Shown in pieces: positions 32,070 to 34,554 of a DNA stretch of 34,554 bases. The DNA comes from an uncultured Ruminococcus sp. (GTDB taxonomy: Bacteria; Bacillota; Clostridia; Oscillospirales; Ruminococcaceae): assembly GCA_947174365.1 (NCBI GenBank), contig CAMWIR010000017.1:1-34554 (forward strand), in the 5' to 3' direction. A model generated the notes under the pieces. That model ran no database searches, was not told where the DNA came from, and was given only the letters and a program-made list of their open reading frames with translations. Position 1 is the stretch's first letter, and every line of letters begins with the position of its first letter. The position numbers and the translations under genes were made by a program.

Positions 32070-32152
32070 GTTTGCAGCGCCTCCCTTTTTTGCGCCCTTA
32101 AACCGCTTTGCACAGCCGCTTGAAGAGCATTCGCAAAATTAAACTTTCTCAT
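32057..32152 (-). CDS. 31-codon leader ORF overlapping the ABC exporter start
   Basis: A small frame: ATG at 32152, preceded by GAGG with seven bases between, reading MRKFNFANALQAAVQSGLRA and then QKREALQTCFR before TAA (32057-32059). It ends 13 bases inside the ABC exporter gene in another frame, and the GGGAGG of that gene lies within it. It has a basic, amphipathic-looking helix composition and no match I know. The layout is that of a translationally coupled leader peptide or small partner protein. Confidence 0.55.
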   Translation of the reverse strand: MRKFNFANALQAAVQSGLRAQKREALQTCFR

Positions 32153-32283
32153 CGGTCTACCTCAAAAAACAAAGCTGTTCCGTCAATATATCACATCAAT
32201 TTTTATTGTTCGGATTATGCATTTCAAAAGCCTTTTGCAAGTATATCACCATGTAGAAAAATATAATATAAAAAAATCCCCGA

Positions 32284-32416
32284 AAAATTGTAAATTTCGA
32301 TTTTTATTTTTACGGCAGCGGCATTGTATATGTCCCGAAAACGTCAGAAAAACGCTTGAAGAGCCGATTCGTGCCGGCAGGACAAGCGCTTTTATTAACG
32401 GTAAATTTACAATTTT
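32284..32416. repeat. 133-base segment bounded by perfect 14-bp inverted repeats
   Basis: AAAATTGTAAATTT (32284-32297) and AAATTTACAATTTT (32403-32416) are perfect reverse complements. The segment holds a terminator-type hairpin. It could be a small mobile repeat or the outer stem of a long RNA structure. Confidence 0.6.
32348..32390 (-). terminator. Intrinsic terminator of the kinase-DUF6062 transcript
   Basis: On the minus strand CGCTTG/CAAGCG (32383-32388 with 32353-32358) and inside it GCCG/CGGC (32375-32378 with 32363-32366) form a two-part hairpin followed by five T. It begins about 50 bases beyond the DUF6062 stop. Confidence 0.75.
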
Positions 32417-32441
32417 AAAACTATTTGATTATAGCTGACCA

Positions 32442-33125
32442 TTACCCCCGTGAGGTCAGGAATTTTATGGCACGTTCGATACTGTCCTTGGAGCCCGCCC
32501 AGTCGGCGTCCTTGCCTGTGTTTCGGTAGTCGTACATGGAGCAGTATTTGGACACGTCCTCGTAAAGAGTCAGGATATATCTCTCGGTAAGCTCGCCGCA
32601 GAGAGCATTGAAGCCCTCGGCCTCTTTGGGGGAAAGGTAAGCGGGAGACAAGCTTGTCAGCAGGTCAAAATGGGGCAGGCAGATATATTCCTGCTCACGC
32701 ATTTGCGATGTGAAATCGTCATTGCCGTACATCTCGAAGAAAGTACGCATAAGACGCTCCATTCCCCAGTCCACCTTTTCGCAGACAAAGCAGCTTTCGT
32801 TTATTTCGGAAAGCTTTTTCTTACGGGCATTCTTCGGCTCAAAGAGCTTTTTTCGGGAAAACAGCCTGTTATGGGTCTCGTCCAGATGAGTTTGCAGCAT
32901 AAGCGCCAGAGAGAGGCGGTTTTTCTGTTTGAGCATCTGGGAGAAATGCATGGAGCAAAAGCCTGCACGGTTGGTTTCTATCCGCACATCCGGCTCCATC
33001 ATGGCAGCGCCCATAATATATTCCACCGTTCGCCGCTCCAGCATATCTCTCATACGGCAAATGGGGCAGCCTTCTTTGGGTTCTAAAATTTCACTTATGG
33101 GGATTGTAAGAATGCTTTCACGCAT
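32442..33125 (-). CDS. DUF6062 protein with two Cys/His modules
   Basis: A 227-residue cytoplasmic protein that I assign to the DUF6062 family of Clostridia; function unknown. It contains two copies of the same pattern: C20-x2-C23 then C57-x2-H60, and C112-x2-C115 then C149-x2-H152, with exactly 33 residues between the halves both times. The spacing suggests two zinc-binding modules made by duplication. The two modules are joined by a basic segment (SRKKLFEPKNARKKK). The ATG at 33125 follows AGGTG by six bases; a GTG at 33134 lacks a ribosome site. It begins 66 bases after the kinase gene on the same strand and ends before the terminator at 32348. Confidence 0.8.
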   Translation of the reverse strand: MRESILTIPISEILEPKEGCPICRMRDMLERRTVEYIMGAAMMEPDVRIETNRAGFCSMHFSQMLKQKNRLSLALMLQTHLDETHNRLFSRKKLFEPKNARKKKLSEINESCFVCEKVDWGMERLMRTFFEMYGNDDFTSQMREQEYICLPHFDLLTSLSPAYLSPKEAEGFNALCGELTERYILTLYEDVSKYCSMYDYRNTGKDADWAGSKDSIERAIKFLTSRG

Positions 33126-33191
33126 ATATTTCACCTGTTTTTTATAAATTCAAATACCACGGTCATGGGACAGAAAACTCTTCCGCATGGA

Positions 33192-34142
33192 TCAATATTC
33201 CAGCACGCTCCCACCCACAAACTCCCTTATAAGCGAATCTCCGGGCAGCACATCAAGGTCAATGGGAGAGGTATCACGCAGGAAACGCAAGATCTCGCCG
33301 CAGTCGGGAAAGCTGTCCAGCTCGTGGGATAAAAGCTCGGCGTTCAGCTCGTCCAGCAAAACCGCCCGATAGACCGACGGTTCATATGCCATAAAGGTGT
33401 CCACGTCAAAATCCGCCCTGTGCCTATGGGGCAGTATGTACATCTCTTCCCCCCGTGAAACGCTTTCGGACATGGCGAAAATATCCCTGTAGCTTCTTTT
33501 GCGGAACAGCCTGTCACGGCAGAGCCGCCGCATGAGCCGTACTTGCTTTGGGCGCAAAAGCGCGCCGTCCTCCGCTCTCAGCCCTGTGCGCACGGACACA
33601 TACAGCCCCAGGGAAAAATCCTCTGCATGGCCTGTGACCGTAGGGTTAAGGGCGTGAATGCCCTCGATTATGATTATTTCGTTTTTATGCCGCTTTACCG
33701 GGGTGGATTCCCCTCGGGACTGGGTGGCAAAGTCAAAGCGGGGCATTTGTATTTCCTCTCCCTCCGCCAGCATTTTGAGGTGGCTTGAAAACAGGGGGAT
33801 ATCCAGCCGCAGGGGGGATTCCAGGTCTATTTGTCCGTTCTCGTCCCTGGGCAGGTCTTTTTCGCTTTCTTTCGTTATGGGCAGGAAATAATTGTCCATG
33901 GAAAGGGTGTGGACATTTTTGCCCCATTCCCGCAGCTTGCCGCATATCCGCAGTGCAGTTGTGGTTTTCCCCGACCCGGACGGCCCCGAAAGGAGCACCA
34001 TGGGCTTATCGGGCTTGTCTGCTATCATTCGGGCAGCTTCTTCTATGTAGGCGGAGTAGTTGTCCTCGGCGATCTTTACCAGCTCATCGGGCGCTCTCAC
34101 GGCTTTTTTGTTTATAGTGGCAAGTCGGGCAAATTTTTTCAT
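33192..34142 (-). CDS. Uridine-kinase-like P-loop kinase
   Basis: A 316-residue cytoplasmic kinase of the uridine kinase/phosphoribulokinase superfamily, as often annotated in Firmicutes next to DUF6062. Walker A GPSGSGKT (53-60); TLSMDNYFLPIT with the conserved Asp-Asn-Tyr-Phe for the substrate; LDIPLFSSHLKMLAEGEEI; IIIIEGIHALNP as the Walker B-like strand with Glu-Gly; and a lid region RRLCRDRLFRKRSYRDI. It may phosphorylate a nucleoside or similar sugar compound; exact substrate unknown. The ATG at 34142 follows GGTGAG; the open frame reaches 34241 without a ribosome site. Heads the kinase-DUF6062 operon. Confidence 0.88.
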   Translation of the reverse strand: MKKFARLATINKKAVRAPDELVKIAEDNYSAYIEEAARMIADKPDKPMVLLSGPSGSGKTTTALRICGKLREWGKNVHTLSMDNYFLPITKESEKDLPRDENGQIDLESPLRLDIPLFSSHLKMLAEGEEIQMPRFDFATQSRGESTPVKRHKNEIIIIEGIHALNPTVTGHAEDFSLGLYVSVRTGLRAEDGALLRPKQVRLMRRLCRDRLFRKRSYRDIFAMSESVSRGEEMYILPHRHRADFDVDTFMAYEPSVYRAVLLDELNAELLSHELDSFPDCGEILRFLRDTSPIDLDVLPGDSLIREFVGGSVLEY

Positions 34143-34554
34143 GTTCTCACCGGTCTTTCTTAATGTTTTTGAGATAATGCGCTTTTTCGTGCGGCGCAAT
34201 GGGGGATTGTTTTTGTCGGTTAATTGTCGGTTCTTTGCCATAGGCGGGGAAATCGCTGCCTATAGCCTTTTTGAGTTGATTTTTGAAAGCGGTTAGTTTC
34301 ATATGCAGGGAAAATTTTACAAACTCTAGTCTCCAGCCCTCTAACTTCTAGCTCTATTAGTGACTTCGCCCTTACGGGCGGCAGCATGACGTAGGTCTGT
34401 TTGTATTTGTGACCATTGCTTGTATAACGTTAGTTTGCTTGACCCCTTTGCCTGTCGTCGGGCGGCGGTTTTCGGGGGTGCTCTTGAAGTGCTTTGGTTT
34501 GAAATGTGCTGTTAGTGCCAGGGGGGTTCCACCCCCCGACCCCCGCCAGGGGAC
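34143..34554. other. Intergenic end of the window
   Basis: No gene is supported. It holds a pyrimidine-rich CCTCTAAC-type tract (34337-34360), a CGCCC/GGGCG hairpin (34367-34380) and a run-rich GGGGGG-TTCCA-CCCCCC hairpin (34521-34537). A weak TTGCGC/TATCTC pair upstream of the kinase gene could be its promoter. Confidence 0.5.

Larger units (their letters stand above)
32153..32441. other. Intergenic stretch between the kinase/DUF6062 operon and the ABC operon
   Basis: It contains the terminator of the DUF6062 transcript inside a 133-base inverted-repeat frame (32284-32416), and presumably the ABC operon promoter, for which TTGCAA and CATAAT are present but too closely spaced to be convincing. 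Confidence 0.5.

Noticed and set aside
34521..34537. GGGGGG-TTCCA-CCCCCC at the window end as a terminator
   Set aside because: No T-tract follows and no gene ends nearby; low-complexity sequence that may continue beyond the window.
1..34554. CRISPR array, tRNA, rRNA, transposase or phage genes
   Set aside because: I looked for regularly spaced repeats, tRNA-like TTCGA arms and integrase or transposase motifs and saw none.

Overview
The window looks like a chromosomal segment of a Firmicute of class Clostridia, probably an Oscillospiraceae/Ruminococcus-type anaerobe. This is inferred from strong AGGAGG ribosome sites, TTGACA-N17-TATAAT promoters with a TGTGC extension, lipoproteins, an LtaS-type sulfatase, a YfhO-type giant membrane protein and DUF4349/DUF6062 proteins. 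About half of the genes are housekeeping or envelope genes. I see no rRNA, tRNA, CRISPR array, transposase or prophage.

Left part (300-5080, minus strand): a SLOG (DUF1273-like) protein, an R2K-type ATP-grasp protein, a DUF4349 lipoprotein, an unrecognised 381-residue protein behind a perfect consensus promoter, and a lone receiver-like domain. From 5300 to 9005 (plus strand): a metallo-beta-lactamase-fold protein with a highly structured leader, a sugar-phosphate isomerase/epimerase-type TIM barrel, two small overlapping unknown genes, and a ThuA-like protein. The last four suggest a small carbohydrate-handling cluster.

Middle (9030-14340): a 57-residue protein behind a 30-base palindrome, then rpiB, upp, a four-helix membrane protein, glmS and a GtrB/DPM1-type glycosyltransferase. 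Sugar-phosphate, uracil salvage and amino-sugar supply stand next to a cell-envelope glycosyltransferase. An AT-rich 182-residue gene (14428) looks acquired.

Envelope block (15050-21700): a DUF58 protein and a transglutaminase-like membrane protein in an overlapping operon, then a YfhO-family protein whose best start codon is ATA. From 21870 to 24350: a lipoprotein, a 430-base structured intergenic stretch, and a PadR regulator translationally coupled to a permease-prefix membrane protein. On the minus strand from 24449 to 34142: alanine racemase, an LtaS-type phosphoglycerol transferase, a heterodimeric ABC exporter preceded by an overlooked 31-codon ORF, a DUF6062 protein with two identically spaced Cys/His modules, and a uridine-kinase-like P-loop kinase.

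The most unusual content is small-scale. There are short inverted-repeat elements (four related sites), a 74-base hairpin with a perfect 21-bp stem, leaders in which the ribosome site of the next gene lies in a hairpin (5427, 10079), promoter-overlapping palindromes (9233-9262, 22646-22661), the non-ATG start of the YfhO gene, and the tiny ORF coupled to the ABC exporter. I did not find a clear large undescribed system.
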